Assembly: GCA_022447545.1 (NCBI GenBank) | Contig: JAKVBI010000011.1 | Span: 124,001 to 188,000, forward strand | Source: Myxococcota bacterium | GTDB taxonomy: Bacteria > Myxococcota_A > UBA9160 > SMWR01 | Direction: 5' to 3' | DNA: 64,000 bases | Shown here: positions 1 through 8,956 of the stretch, one piece after another | Numbering within the stretch: the first letter of the stretch is position 1 | Layout: each line of letters begins with the position of its first letter | The notes under the pieces: generated by a model | What the model was told of the DNA's origin: nothing | Seen by the model: the letters and a program-made list of their open reading frames with translations, nothing else | Database searches by the model: none | Position numbers and translations under genes: made by a program

Positions 1-227
1 TCATCGGCATGGGCTTTAATCCGGTGACTGGCGACTACTCGCGCGGTGCGGCAGGAATGTGGATCGAGAACGGGGAGATCACCCACCCCGTCGAGGAAGT
101 CACAATCGCTGGCAACTTCGGGGACATGCTCTTGGGAATCGATGCGGTCGGTTCAGATCTCGAATGGCGGGGGTCGGTCGCAGCCCCCTCCCTTCGCATT
201 TCCCAGATGACCATCGCAGGAGATTGA
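1..227 (+). CDS. PmbA/TldE-type metalloprotease subunit, C-terminal fragment
   Basis: Only the last roughly 74 residues are in the window; the gene enters from the left edge. The segment has the closing pattern of the TldD/PmbA family: a Gly-Ala-rich stretch, then WIENGEI, then PVEEVTIAGN and a final hydrophobic strand. In known members TldD and TldE (PmbA) form a heterodimeric zinc protease acting on unfolded peptides; TldE lacks the metal site and shapes the cavity. This fragment looks more like the TldE/PmbA side, but the diagnostic N-terminal part is outside the window. The stop TGA lies 3 bases before the next gene, so the two are probably co-transcribed. Confidence 0.75.
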   Translation, partial: IGMGFNPVTGDYSRGAAGMWIENGEITHPVEEVTIAGNFGDMLLGIDAVGSDLEWRGSVAAPSLRISQMTIAGD

Positions 228-230
228 CCG

Positions 231-1106
231 ATGTCTTCCCCCCCTTCCGTGATGTACGGCCTCGAACTTCCCGATTTCGACCGCTGGTCCGATCGAGTGT
301 GCGTCGCCCTGGGCCAGAACCCAGGCGTCTTCACGGGGCCCGGCACAAACACCTACCTCGTGGGCACGGGATCCGAGCGGATCCTGCTGGACACCGGGGC
401 TGGACTCCCCGAATACCTTCCCGTTCTAGCAGGGGCTCTCGAGCAGGAGCGCTGCACCATTCAGGAAATCGTGCTCACCCATGGGCATGGAGATCACATC
501 GGAGGCGCCAGCGGTGTGATCGCCAACTACGGGGCACTCCGCGTGTCGAAACACCCATGGCCCAAGCACGATGAACTTCACCCACTCGAAATCACCTCCC
601 TGTCGGAAGGCGATGTCATCGAGACCGAAGGAGCCACGCTGCGCGCCGTCCACACACCGGGCCACGCCGTCGACCATCTGTGTTTCGTACTCGAGGAGGA
701 AAGAAGTCTGTTCTCCGGCGACAACGTCCTCGGTGTGGGGACGACGGTGATTCCTGCCGAGGGCGGTGACCTCGGCGATTACATGGACTCCCTACACAGA
801 ATCCTCAGCGAAGCCCCTACGACCCTCTACCCTGCGCATGGTCCCTGCATCCGCGAGGGAACGAACAAAGTTCAGGAATACATCGACCACAGAAACGATC
901 GCGAGCACCAGATCGCCAGCGCACTCGGAGAGGGTCCGCGTCGCATACCCGAAATCGTGAAAGTCGTGTACGCCGCCTACCCCGAGGCGCTTCACGCCCC
1001 CGCCGGCCAATCCGTTTGCTCCCACCTGAAGAAGTTGGAAAAAGAAAATCGCGTGGCTCGAACGAACGACGCCCCTCCCATTGATGCCATCTGGGAATTG
1101 ACGTGA
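231..1106 (+). CDS. Metallo-beta-lactamase-fold hydrolase, LACTB2-like
   Basis: This 291-residue protein has the metal-binding motif THGHGDH at residues 83-89. Further metal ligands are expected in the HTPGH and FSGDN segments and in YPAHGP. A C-terminal helical region (about 225-285) resembles the winged-helix tail of LACTB2-type proteins, which cleave RNA or thioesters. The ATG is preceded by AGGAG at 218-222 and follows the stop of the PmbA-like gene by 3 bases. The true substrate cannot be read from the sequence; an endoribonuclease or thioesterase role is inference from family. It converges with the DoxX gene, 13 bases apart. Confidence 0.8.
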   Translation: MSSPPSVMYGLELPDFDRWSDRVCVALGQNPGVFTGPGTNTYLVGTGSERILLDTGAGLPEYLPVLAGALEQERCTIQEIVLTHGHGDHIGGASGVIANYGALRVSKHPWPKHDELHPLEITSLSEGDVIETEGATLRAVHTPGHAVDHLCFVLEEERSLFSGDNVLGVGTTVIPAEGGDLGDYMDSLHRILSEAPTTLYPAHGPCIREGTNKVQEYIDHRNDREHQIASALGEGPRRIPEIVKVVYAAYPEALHAPAGQSVCSHLKKLEKENRVARTNDAPPIDAIWELT

Positions 1107-1119
1107 CCGGCGCGTGCGT

Positions 1120-1560
1120 TCAGAAGATCAGACGATCGAGAGAAAACGACCCCGGGCCGAGCAGGAGAAAGACTGCGCACACCACCGCCAGGTTGATGGT
1201 GTACTCCGCCCCCGGCGGGTCGTTCGTGATCAGATAGCCCGCTCCCCGATGACCCAACCGGGCAGCCACGATCATGGTGATGATCAGCAGGAGACACGCG
1301 GGCCGGGTGAACAGCCCCAATGTGAGCAGGACGCCGCCGGTCATCTCCGAGAGCATGGCCATCCTCGCCTGAACAGCTGCTTGCGGGACGCCCAGCGAAT
1401 CCAGCCAGGCCGTGAAGCCCTCCATGTTTCCAGTGCCCACCAACCCGAGCTTACCCAGGGCATGAATCACGAAGCACACGCCGATGGCCACTCGTCCCAG
1501 TAGCAGGGCCCAGTCCTTCATCGCCTCGGTCGAGCCCAACAGGACAGCGCTCCAATCCAT
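1120..1560 (-). CDS. DoxX-family membrane protein
   Basis: A 146-residue polytopic protein. It has four hydrophobic stretches: around LLLGRVAIGVCFVIHALGK, MTGGVLLTLGLF, ACLLLIITMIVAARL and TINLAVVCAVFLLLG. The conserved DoxX pattern of an early GRxxxGxxFxxHxxxK segment is clear. I place the start at the ATG at 1560, which follows a GGGGGA ribosome site, rather than the in-frame start 11 codons upstream at 1593. DoxX proteins are linked to quinone-dependent or sulfur-related redox functions, but no specific role is visible here. The gene stands alone between a convergent and a divergent neighbour. Confidence 0.75.
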   Translation of the reverse strand: MDWSAVLLGSTEAMKDWALLLGRVAIGVCFVIHALGKLGLVGTGNMEGFTAWLDSLGVPQAAVQARMAMLSEMTGGVLLTLGLFTRPACLLLIITMIVAARLGHRGAGYLITNDPPGAEYTINLAVVCAVFLLLGPGSFSLDRLIF

Positions 1561-1730
1561 GAATCGTCCCCCCCAAGGCTGAAACCAGCCCATTTGGATG
1601 CACGGCGGAATCCTAGCAGAAGATCAAACCCTCCTTTACCTCGCCGTGCTAGCTGTTGACTCCTCCCCCCATCCTCCCGATCTCCACTTGCTCGGCTCCC
1701 TGGGGCCTGGGGACTCCTGCCTCACGACAC

Positions 1731-1760
1731 TTGACCTCGGACCCCTCCTCGCTACCTAAT
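1731..1760 (+). promoter_or_regulatory. Possible sigma70-type promoter
   Basis: TTGACC at 1731-1736 and CCTAAT at 1755-1760 are 18 bases apart. They lie 60 bases ahead of the lipocalin-like gene, in a 259-base gene-free gap. The -35 matches the consensus at 5 of 6 positions and the -10 at 4 of 6. No other structure is evident in this gap. Confidence 0.3.
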
Positions 1761-1819
1761 TGGCTCAGGCGAATCATCGCAAAAATCCACTGAACGAAAC
1801 GCAGACGAAGGAGTGAACC

Positions 1820-2428
1820 TTGGGAGCAGGAAGCACGTTTGGACCGCCGGCACACATGGCCGCTTTCACGGATGTCGATGAGCGTTGGGGACCCCTCGCC
1901 AAACTGGCCGGCCAATGGGCCGGCGATCAGGGCCGGGACTTCTCCTACTCTTATTCCGCTGAGGCCGACACCGAGAACCTTTACCGGGAAGAGATCACCT
2001 TCGACCCCTTCGGCCCGGTGGACAATGGACCGCAGCAGCTGTTTGCTCTGGACTACCGCATGAAGGCCTGGCGATTGGGTGCCGACGACTTCTTCCACAT
2101 GGAAGTCGGTTACTGGCAGTGGGAGCCAGCGACCAACATCCTCACACGCTGCTTCATGGTGCCACGCAGCACGACCATCATTGCGTCCGGGACTGCCGAA
2201 GCCAATGCGGAGAAGTTCTCTCTAGCAGCAGAACTGGGATCCGAGACCAACGGCGTTCTGCAGAACGCCTACCTACACGGGGGAGCCGCCAAAACCGTGG
2301 CCTACGAGCTCGACGTTGACCTTTCGGGTGGACAGTTCACCTACAAGGAAGACACGGTTCTCGAGATGACAGCCCACGGCGGCGGGGCCATGCACCATAC
2401 GGACGCGAACACGCTCCAGAAGGTCTAG
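1820..2428 (+). CDS. Lipocalin/nitrobindin-like beta-barrel protein
   Basis: This 202-residue soluble protein opens with LAKLAGQWAGDQG. It continues with strand-rich segments, including DDFFHMEVGYWQWEPATN and VPRSTTIIASGTAEA. That order resembles the heme-binding beta-barrel (FABP-like, formerly DUF1794) fold, in which a GxWxG-type motif starts the barrel. A TTG start at 1820 fits AAGGAG at 1808-1813; the ATG at 1856 is the alternative and would keep the whole barrel. No signal peptide is visible, so it is probably cytosolic. Ligand is unknown, and family assignment is by pattern only. Confidence 0.5.
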   Translation: MGAGSTFGPPAHMAAFTDVDERWGPLAKLAGQWAGDQGRDFSYSYSAEADTENLYREEITFDPFGPVDNGPQQLFALDYRMKAWRLGADDFFHMEVGYWQWEPATNILTRCFMVPRSTTIIASGTAEANAEKFSLAAELGSETNGVLQNAYLHGGAAKTVAYELDVDLSGGQFTYKEDTVLEMTAHGGGAMHHTDANTLQKV

Positions 2429-2558
2429 ATCCGGGCCACAGACCGCTCGGGGGGGAGGAGCCGGGGCCACTGGCCCATTCAGGTTCGCGGCCCGCACCCC
2501 CCGGGCCCAGGGCTCGGGGACCGCTCGACCCGCTCGGGGAAATTCGGGCGAATATCAG

Positions 2559-2990
2559 ATGGCCACAGAACTGCAGATTCGACCGGGCTTGTCGATTCCC
2601 CTGGCCGAGATCCAGGAAACCGCAAGCCGAGCAGGCGGTCCGGGTGGACAGCACGTCAACAAGGCCAGCACTCGGGCAACCCTGCGCTGGAATGTCCTGA
2701 AGAGCCAAGCTCTCACGACGGCACAGCGACAGAGAATCGTCGAGCGATTGTCGTCCCGCATCACACGCCGTGGTGAGATCGTCGTACACGCCGATCGCTT
2801 TCGGAGCCGCGCACGCAACCGCGAGTTGGCTCGCGAGCGACTGGCAGAATTGGTGCGCAGTGGGCTCTCCGTTCCGCGGGATCGGGTCGGGACGCGCCCG
2901 ACCCGGTCATCTCGAGAGCGAGCCCTGGCGGCCAAGAAGCACCGCGGCACCCTCAAGGCTCAAAGGTCACGACCCACCCGAGACGACTAG
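2559..2990 (+). CDS. arfB: Alternative ribosome-rescue factor ArfB (peptidyl-tRNA hydrolase)
   Basis: ArfB (YaeJ) hydrolyses peptidyl-tRNA on stalled ribosomes without needing a stop codon. The 143-residue protein has the RF-1-type GGQ loop in AGGPGGQHVNKASTRATLRW at about residues 25-45. Its C-terminal tail is rich in Arg and Lys (for example RERALAAKKHRGTLKAQRSR), the part that inserts into the empty mRNA channel. Length matches the family (about 140). Its last base is shared with a possible GTG start of the Maf gene downstream, though the ATG at 3098 is the better Maf start. Confidence 0.92.
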   Translation: MATELQIRPGLSIPLAEIQETASRAGGPGGQHVNKASTRATLRWNVLKSQALTTAQRQRIVERLSSRITRRGEIVVHADRFRSRARNRELARERLAELVRSGLSVPRDRVGTRPTRSSRERALAAKKHRGTLKAQRSRPTRDD

Positions 2991-3097
2991 TGGGCAGCAC
3001 CTCTGCCACCCCGGATCCACTTGGGATCCCTGTGCCGGTTGTTGATTCGAGCACCCAGCGGCGAGCGTCGAGGGATTCTGTTACCTCCGGTGGGGAC

Positions 3098-3703
3098 ATG
3101 AACCCGCCGGCTCGAAACTGCCTGATCCTCGCCAGTGCGTCGCCCCGTCGCAGCGAACTTCTGGATCGGGAGGGGATCGAATTCGAGATTCGCCCTGCGA
3201 ACATCCCAGAGCAGCAACGCCGCGGCGAAAAAGCGACTGACTTCGCGGAGCGGTTGGCTCGCGAGAAGGCCATTGCCGTCGCCCGCAGGTCCGGACCCGC
3301 CCCCGACCGCAGGGTTCTCGGAGCCGACACCATCGTGGTTCTGGACGGAGAGGTCTTCGGAAAACCGCGAGACCCGGCTCACGCCATTGCCATGCTGACC
3401 CGCCTGACAGGGAGGGAACACGTGGTGGTGACAGCGATCGCTCTGGTTTCGAGTGGAACGCTCAAAACTCGATTCACATCGGTTTCGACTCGAGTTCGGA
3501 TGCGCAATGTTGCCCCGGAAGAAATCCGAGCCTACGTCGCAACGGGTGAACCCCTCGACAAGGCAGGTGCTTACGCGATTCAAGGCGAAGGCCGGCGCCT
3601 GGTGGAATCCATTCAGGGGAGCGAGACCAACGTGATCGGCCTGCCAGTAGAAGAGACGCTGAAAATGCTGCAGGATGAAGACCGCCCAGGAACGAGTACG
3701 TGA
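3098..3703 (+). CDS. maf: Maf-family nucleoside triphosphate pyrophosphatase
   Basis: This 201-residue enzyme hydrolyses non-canonical or pyrimidine nucleoside triphosphates to monophosphates. Motifs seen are SASPRRSELL at the N-terminus, GADTIVVLDGEVFGKP in the centre, and KAGAYAIQGEG near the C-terminus, all typical of the dTTP/UTP pyrophosphatase subgroup (YhdE-like). The frame stays open upstream to a GTG at 2990. That extra 36-residue stretch has no family likeness, and the ATG at 3098 has GGTGGGGA just upstream, so I start there. The stop overlaps the YggS start in GTGA. Confidence 0.9.
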   Translation: MNPPARNCLILASASPRRSELLDREGIEFEIRPANIPEQQRRGEKATDFAERLAREKAIAVARRSGPAPDRRVLGADTIVVLDGEVFGKPRDPAHAIAMLTRLTGREHVVVTAIALVSSGTLKTRFTSVSTRVRMRNVAPEEIRAYVATGEPLDKAGAYAIQGEGRRLVESIQGSETNVIGLPVEETLKMLQDEDRPGTST

Positions 3704-4419
3704 CCGAAATTTCACAACGCCTGGAGAGTGTCCGGCGCCGGATCGAGTCTGCCGCGCTTCGCGCGGGCCGCGACCCCTCCGAGATCACGCTGGTGGGCGT
3801 GTCGAAGAAGATCGCGAGCAGCAAAGTCGCCGATGCCCTGGATGCGGGGCTCGATCACGTAGGAGAGAACTACGTACAAGAAGCGGTGGCAAAGATCGCC
3901 GAACTTCGCGCCTCGCGTTCAGACCCCGTGAGCGGATCCCCCGTCTGGCACTTCATCGGTCAACTGCAGCGAAACAAGGCACGCCATGTGGCCACCCACT
4001 TCGATGTCGTCGAAACCGTCGATCGCGTCGCCCTGGGCGCGGAACTCGACAAGCGCGCGGGGGCAGCCGGGCGCAGACTCGAGATCCTGCTTCAAGTGGA
4101 CCTCTCGGGCGAGCGCACGAAGGGAGGCATCGAGCCTGGCGGGCTGAAGGAATTGCTGGCCATCAGTCAAGACTGGGCGCACCTGCAGGTGACGGGCCTC
4201 ATGACGATCCCGGCCCCCGCAACCGAGCCGGAAGCGAACCGTCTCCCCTTCCGCGCACTCCGCGAATTGCGCGACACCCTCTCGGGAACACCGGGAGGTG
4301 GAAAGCTCTCCAAACTGTCCATGGGAATGTCCGGCGACTTCGAAGTCGCCGTAGAAGAGGGGGCCACGATCGTCCGTGTAGGTACGGGGATTTTCGGGCT
4401 CAGAGACTCGCCGACCTGA
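3700..4419 (+). CDS. YggS-family pyridoxal-phosphate homeostasis protein
   Basis: This 239-residue single-domain PLP-binding protein has a TIM-barrel fold like the N-terminal half of alanine racemase. LVGVSKK at about residues 30-36 carries the PLP lysine. The HVGENYVQEA, WHFIGQLQRNKAR and MGMSGDFEVAVEEGATIVRVGTG segments are typical of the family. These proteins buffer PLP and affect amino-acid pools. A GTG start overlaps the Maf stop by 4 bases. The next gene is ProC, a pairing seen in many bacteria. Confidence 0.92.
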   Translation: MTEISQRLESVRRRIESAALRAGRDPSEITLVGVSKKIASSKVADALDAGLDHVGENYVQEAVAKIAELRASRSDPVSGSPVWHFIGQLQRNKARHVATHFDVVETVDRVALGAELDKRAGAAGRRLEILLQVDLSGERTKGGIEPGGLKELLAISQDWAHLQVTGLMTIPAPATEPEANRLPFRALRELRDTLSGTPGGGKLSKLSMGMSGDFEVAVEEGATIVRVGTGIFGLRDSPT

Positions 4420-4588
4420 ACCGCGCTTCCGCAGTGGGGCGCGGAGCCGACTCCCTTCGCCGCGCGCCCACCGGTTGTGCGATATTCGGCGCGCACGCTT
4501 GGCGCCCATCCCGCGTCTGGCGTGACGGACCGACCCCTGATTTCACGAGCCCGCAGCCGGGGATGCGGTGTGGAGAGGAACCGGGAAG

Positions 4589-5434
4589 ATGGACCCGACG
4601 AACCCAAAAAGCTCGGAAACCCTGGCGAATCGACGCATTGGCTTCGTGGGCGGTGGCGCCATGGCGACGGCCCTGGCCGGGGGGCTGTGCGCGGCGGGCG
4701 TCTCGGCCCGAAACATCCAGGCCTCGGAACCCGACGAGGCCCGCCGCCGCGAACTCTCCGAAGCCCTGGGAATCGAGACCCTGGACGACAATGCGACGCT
4801 CGCCGCCTCCTGCGATCTGGTGGTGATCGCCGTCAAGCCCAACGTCGTGGGCGACGCGCTCGCGAACATTCGTGCCGCCGGCGGGAGCCATTCTCCCCTG
4901 TGGATCTCCATCGCCGCCGGGATCCCCCTCGAGAAACTCGAAGCGGCCATCGGGGGACATCCCCGGATCGTCCGAGCCATGCCGAACACTCCGGCCCTCG
5001 TGGGAGCGGGCGCCACAGCGATCTCGGCCAATGCCCGCGTCGACACACGCGATCGGGCAGCGGCGCGGGCACTGTTCGAAGGGGTCGGAACCGTCTGGGA
5101 GGCCCCCTCGGAGTCGATGTTAGACGCCGTAACGGCCCTATCGGGCAGCGGACCCGCCTACGTGTTCCTCCTGCTCGAGGCTCTCGTGAACGCGGGGATC
5201 GCCGAGGGACTGCCCGCCGAGGCGGCCTCTCAGCTGGCAACCCAGACCGTCTTCGGTGCGGCCAAGCTGGCCCTGGAGGATCCTCGCACCCCAAAGGCGC
5301 TGCGCGAGCAGGTCACATCACCCGGAGGCACCACGCAAGCGGCCCTGACGAGACTTTTCGAAAGAGACCTGCCTGACATCGTCGCCGACGCCGTTCGCGC
5401 CGCTACACGCCGCTCTCGCGAGTTGGGGGCCTGA
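4589..5434 (+). CDS. proC: Pyrroline-5-carboxylate reductase
   Basis: ProC catalyses the NAD(P)H-dependent last step of proline synthesis. The 281-residue product has an N-terminal Rossmann motif (IGFVGGGAMATALAGG), RAMPNTPALVGAGATAI in the middle, and the C-terminal helical domain with ALSGSGPAYVFLLLEAL and SPGGTTQAAL. I use the ATG at 4589, preceded by GGGAAG; a GTG at 4568 would add seven residues outside the fold. It lies 169 bases after yggS. Length and motifs are standard, so the enzyme should be active. Confidence 0.95.
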   Translation: MDPTNPKSSETLANRRIGFVGGGAMATALAGGLCAAGVSARNIQASEPDEARRRELSEALGIETLDDNATLAASCDLVVIAVKPNVVGDALANIRAAGGSHSPLWISIAAGIPLEKLEAAIGGHPRIVRAMPNTPALVGAGATAISANARVDTRDRAAARALFEGVGTVWEAPSESMLDAVTALSGSGPAYVFLLLEALVNAGIAEGLPAEAASQLATQTVFGAAKLALEDPRTPKALREQVTSPGGTTQAALTRLFERDLPDIVADAVRAATRRSRELGA

Positions 5435-5536
5435 GCATCCCAGGCCCGCCTCGCAAACTCCAGACACTCAAGATTCCAGCCGGTTCGGTCGATCTCTTGC
5501 CGCAGCGAGGAGTTCATCCCCCTCGTGAGAAGCTGT

Positions 5537-6067
5537 ATGGAGCCCAGGACAGGTTTGCGCATCACACCGCTCGAGATTCGAAATCACGGTTTCCGACGCC
5601 GAATTACGGGCTACGACCCGAGCGAAATCGACGCCTTCCTGCAGATGGTGGCCGATGACTACGAAAACACCCTTCAGGAACTCCAGCAGATCCGCGAGAC
5701 GGTGGCCAAGCTCGACAGCCGGGTCGTGGAACTCGCCGCCAACGAAGCCCTCGTCAAAGACACCCTCGCGACTGCGCAGAAACTGAGCGAAGAACTGCGT
5801 CAGACAGCCACCCGGGAATCGGAAGTGCGGATCGGAGAGGCCGAGATCGAGAGCGGCAAGATCCTCGAAGCCGCCCACCGGAAAGCGGCTCGGCTGACCG
5901 AAGACATCCGCGAGATGCGTTCCCTGCGGTCGAGCGCCGCCAGTGCGGTACGCGCCACCCTCGAGACCCATCTCCGCATGCTCTCGAACCTCGAGGAGGA
6001 CGAAGGTTCCGGAGCAGAGGATCTCCCGCTCAGCCAACTCTCCACTGAGACCGACGACCAGAACTAA
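5537..6067 (+). CDS. DivIVA-domain coiled-coil protein
   Basis: The first 60 residues match the DivIVA/GpsB membrane-binding domain: ITPLEIRNHGFRRRITGYDPSEIDAFLQMVADDYE. The rest (about 60-165) is a long charged coiled coil, ending in an acidic tail. In Gram-positive bacteria such proteins mark curved membrane and septa; DivIVA-domain proteins also occur in Deltaproteobacteria, where their role is less clear. The start is either the ATG at 5537 or a GTG at 5525, closer to AGGAG at 5508-5512. Placement after yggS-proC is a common arrangement and suggests a growth or division role. Confidence 0.85.
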   Translation: MEPRTGLRITPLEIRNHGFRRRITGYDPSEIDAFLQMVADDYENTLQELQQIRETVAKLDSRVVELAANEALVKDTLATAQKLSEELRQTATRESEVRIGEAEIESGKILEAAHRKAARLTEDIREMRSLRSSAASAVRATLETHLRMLSNLEEDEGSGAEDLPLSQLSTETDDQN

Positions 6068-6244
6068 GCGCTGCCCCTGAACGTCGGGATCGAAGGGGAA
6101 ACGTGCCCATAGGACGGGTTTCGCCATGAGTTGGCGACCGGAATGCGCACTGAGTAACCTCTCGGCCCACTGCGATGTTGGGAATGACCCTCGCCCCACC
6201 TCAGGGGTCTCCACCATCACAGTAGGGAGGAGGGGAGGCACGCG

Positions 6245-6592
6245 ATGCCGGTCTACGAATACGCCTGTGGAAAATGCGAATCCGAGTTCGAAGTGGAGCA
6301 GCGCATCACCGAAGATCCGCTCAAGACCTGTCCGAAATGCCGTTCGAGAAAGGTCAAGCGCTTGATCTCCCGAACCTCGTTCGTCCTGAAGGGCGGAGGC
6401 TGGTACGCGGACGCCTACTCGTCCTCGTCGGAAAGCCAGAAATCCGAGTCCGAGAGTTCCGAGACGAAATCGAGTTCCTCTTCCGACGACAAGGCGGAGA
6501 AGTCGGACAAGAGCGGCAAATCCAAGGACTCGAGCAAGTCCGTGAAGTCCAAGAAGTCCAGCGGCTCGAGCAAGGGCAAGGACGCCGCCTGA
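6245..6592 (+). CDS. FmdB-family zinc-ribbon protein with Ser/Lys-rich tail
   Basis: This 115-residue protein starts with the FmdB signature MPVYEYACGKC. It has two zinc knuckles, C8/C11 and C29/C32, followed by a short FVLKGGGWYADAY segment. From about residue 60 it becomes a low-complexity tail built almost only of Ser, Lys, Glu and Asp. The zinc ribbon is about 60 residues in the family, so the tail is an extra. A strong GGGAGGAGGGGAGG ribosome site precedes the ATG. Members are linked to formamidase regulation in one case, but most have no known role. Confidence 0.85.
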   Translation: MPVYEYACGKCESEFEVEQRITEDPLKTCPKCRSRKVKRLISRTSFVLKGGGWYADAYSSSSESQKSESESSETKSSSSSDDKAEKSDKSGKSKDSSKSVKSKKSSGSSKGKDAA

Positions 6593-6787
6593 AGTCATTT
6601 CCGATGGATCACGTGCGAGCTGACGCAAACTCGGATTCGTAACGACGTTGCCAACCAGCGTTTCGAAATAGCACTCGGCATTGACCGACTCGAAACCACG
6701 GTCACGGGGGGAAGCCGGGCACCCGGCCCTGCCCTCTTTGTCCAACGACATTGGGCGCTTTGCTGAAGACGACCACCGACCGGTCGC

Positions 6788-6793
6788 TATACT
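6788..6793 (+). promoter_or_regulatory. Possible -10 element ahead of folD
   Basis: TATACT matches the -10 consensus at 5 of 6 positions and lies 43 bases before the folD ATG. No convincing -35 is seen 16-18 bases upstream. The 243-base gap between the FmdB gene and folD shows no glycine-riboswitch-like core. Confidence 0.2.
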
Positions 6794-6835
6794 GCGGCGG
6801 ATTCGGTGAACGACCATGGAGGTGAGTGCGTTCCC

Positions 6836-7699
6836 ATGCCCCCGTCCCCCCAGACGGTTGTCGTAGACGGCCTCGGACTGGCCCAGGAAATGCGCAAGGA
6901 GATGTCGGAGGTCATAGGCCGCCACCTCTCCCAAGACCGACGTGCGCCGTGTTTGGCCGTGGTCCTGGTTGGCGACGATCCCGCCAGTGCTTCGTACATC
7001 AAGGGCAAGCGCCGCGCCTGCAAACGCATCGGCATGGAATCCGTCGAGCGCAAGCTTCCGAAGGAGACCACGGAAGCCGAACTGCTCGAGGTGCTGGACG
7101 AATTGAACTCCGACGACACGGTCGATGGCATCCTCGTTCAGCTCCCACTGCCCGGGGGAATCTCGGCCAATACCATCGCCACCGCCATCGATCCGGCCAA
7201 GGACGTCGACGGGCTCAATCCCGTCAACGTCGGGCGCCTCGTACTCGGCGAACCCTGCCACGTTCCCTGCACTCCCGCCGGGATCATGGAGATCCTCGAG
7301 CGCTTCGAGACTCCCCTCGAAGGCGCCCAGGCCGTCGTGATCGGGCGCAGTGCCATCGTGGGAAAACCCATTTCATTGCTGCTCCAACAAGCCAATGCGA
7401 CGGTTACCATGTGTCACTCACGAACCCGAGACCTCGCAGATGTCTGTCGCACCGCCGACGTCCTGATCGCAGCCGTGGGTGTCCCGAAACTCGTCAAAGG
7501 CGACTGGGTCAAACCCGGAGCCAGCGTAATCGACGTCGGGGTCAGTTCGGTGGATGGTGAACTGGTGGGTGACGTTGACACCGAGGGTGTCCAGGGTCGC
7601 GCAAAAATCGTAACCCCCCACCGACGAGGGGTGGGCCCCATGACCATCACCCTGTTGCTGGCCAATACCCTGTCAGCCTACGAAGCGAACCTGGCGTGA
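6836..7699 (+). CDS. folD: Bifunctional methylenetetrahydrofolate dehydrogenase/cyclohydrolase
   Basis: FolD interconverts 5,10-methylene-THF and 10-formyl-THF in one-carbon metabolism. The 287-residue product has the catalytic-lysine region ASASYIKGKRRACKRIGM, then DGILVQLPLPGG, DVDGLNPVNVGRL and the NAD(P)-binding VVIGRSAIVGKP. The C-terminus has TPHRRGVGPMTITLLLANT; the family usually has PGGVGP there, so the two residues before GVGP are changed. The ATG at 6836 follows GGAGGTGAG at 6819-6827, a near-perfect ribosome site, so the GTG at 6806 is rejected. folD overlaps gcvT by GTGA, tying folate oxidation to glycine cleavage. Confidence 0.95.
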   Translation: MPPSPQTVVVDGLGLAQEMRKEMSEVIGRHLSQDRRAPCLAVVLVGDDPASASYIKGKRRACKRIGMESVERKLPKETTEAELLEVLDELNSDDTVDGILVQLPLPGGISANTIATAIDPAKDVDGLNPVNVGRLVLGEPCHVPCTPAGIMEILERFETPLEGAQAVVIGRSAIVGKPISLLLQQANATVTMCHSRTRDLADVCRTADVLIAAVGVPKLVKGDWVKPGASVIDVGVSSVDGELVGDVDTEGVQGRAKIVTPHRRGVGPMTITLLLANTLSAYEANLA

Positions 7700-8817
7700 C
7701 TGCGGTTCGCCGCACCCCACTGTACGAAGCCCATGTTCGACTCGGTGCGCGCATGGTGGACTTCGCCGGCTATGCGATGCCGGTGCAATACACTTCGATC
7801 ATTTCCGAACATGAGGCCGTTCGCAAACACGCGGGTCTGTTCGACGTATCCCACATGGGCCAGATCGAGTTCGAAGGCCCTGCCGCCATCAGCACCGCCG
7901 AGCGACTGCTGTCCCGGCCCATTGAATCACTGCGAACGGGCGGTGTTCGATACGCCCTGCTCTGCAACGACCACGGGGGAGTGGTCGACGATGTCACCGT
8001 GTATCGAACCGGGGAGCAATCGCTGATGCTCTGTGTCAACGCCGCCAACATCGAAAAAGACTTCAGCTGGGTGGTCGAACATGCACCCGAGAATGCAGCG
8101 ATTCGCAATGCAAGCGACGAGACAGGCCTGCTGGCCCTTCAGGGTCCCGCAAGCCAATCGATTCTGGCAGACCTCACCCCGACCGACCTCGAAGACCTTC
8201 GTCGCTACCGCTTTACAACCGGCCCGGTGGCAGATCGAAAAGCCATGATCTCCCGGACGGGCTACACGGGGTCCGACGGCTTCGAGATCTACGTGCGCGC
8301 CTCCGACCTCGAGGAGGTCTTCGAAGCGCTGCTCGAACGAGGAGCTTCCAAAGGCTTGGAGCCCGCCGGACTGGGTGCGCGGGATACCCTCCGCCTCGAG
8401 GCGGGCATGCCGCTATACGGCCACGAACTCGACGACGACACCTCGCCCCTGGAAGCGGGCCTCGGACGGTTCGTCGAGCCGAAACCCGAGGGGTTTCTGG
8501 GTTCCAATGCCATCGAGCAACTACGAGCCAATGGGCTCTCGAGGCAATTGGTCGGCTTCGAAGTCGATGGCAAAGGGGTGGCCCGAGCTGGCTACGAGGT
8601 CGAGAAGTCCGGAAAGATCATCGGATCGGTGACCTCGGGCTCCCCCTCCCCCAGTCTCGGCAAGTCCATCGGCATGGCCTACGTGTCGACCGAACATGCT
8701 CGGGTAGACACCAGCCTGGACATCGTGATCCGAGGACGCAGGGTGGCCGCACACGTGGTAGACATTCCCTTCGTCCCGACACCCGGGCGAACTCGGGCGA
8801 AGGCTCCACCGCCGTGA
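7696..8817 (+). CDS. gcvT: Glycine cleavage system T protein (aminomethyltransferase)
   Basis: GcvT transfers the methylene group from the aminomethyl-lipoyl H protein to THF, releasing ammonia. The 373-residue protein has the family opening [32 protein letters not shown], a central [16 protein letters not shown] and [18 protein letters not shown] follow, and these line the folate site. The GTG start overlaps the folD stop (GTGA). It is the first glycine-cleavage gene of the operon; gcvH follows after 139 bases. Confidence 0.95.
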   Translation: MTAVRRTPLYEAHVRLGARMVDFAGYAMPVQYTSIISEHEAVRKHAGLFDVSHMGQIEFEGPAAISTAERLLSRPIESLRTGGVRYALLCNDHGGVVDDVTVYRTGEQSLMLCVNAANIEKDFSWVVEHAPENAAIRNASDETGLLALQGPASQSILADLTPTDLEDLRRYRFTTGPVADRKAMISRTGYTGSDGFEIYVRASDLEEVFEALLERGASKGLEPAGLGARDTLRLEAGMPLYGHELDDDTSPLEAGLGRFVEPKPEGFLGSNAIEQLRANGLSRQLVGFEVDGKGVARAGYEVEKSGKIIGSVTSGSPSPSLGKSIGMAYVSTEHARVDTSLDIVIRGRRVAAHVVDIPFVPTPGRTRAKAPPP

Positions 8818-8956
8818 CCTGAGGGCAGCACAACCGATCACAGAACGAGCGAAGTACAGATTTCAGCATGCGACAAGAGAGCATGAAACAAACCGGGTGA
8901 CCACGCTTTCGGTCTACCGAACCAGCAGAATCCAATCCAGCAACGCGGAGGGAGCC

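Noticed and set aside
6593-6835. Glycine riboswitch ahead of folD-gcvT
   Set aside because: The conserved paired core of that riboswitch could not be found; only a -10-like hexamer is present.
5468-7261. A 597-codon open frame on the minus strand
   Set aside because: It covers the DivIVA, FmdB and folD genes, which have clear family motifs on the plus strand; its product has no recognisable motif.
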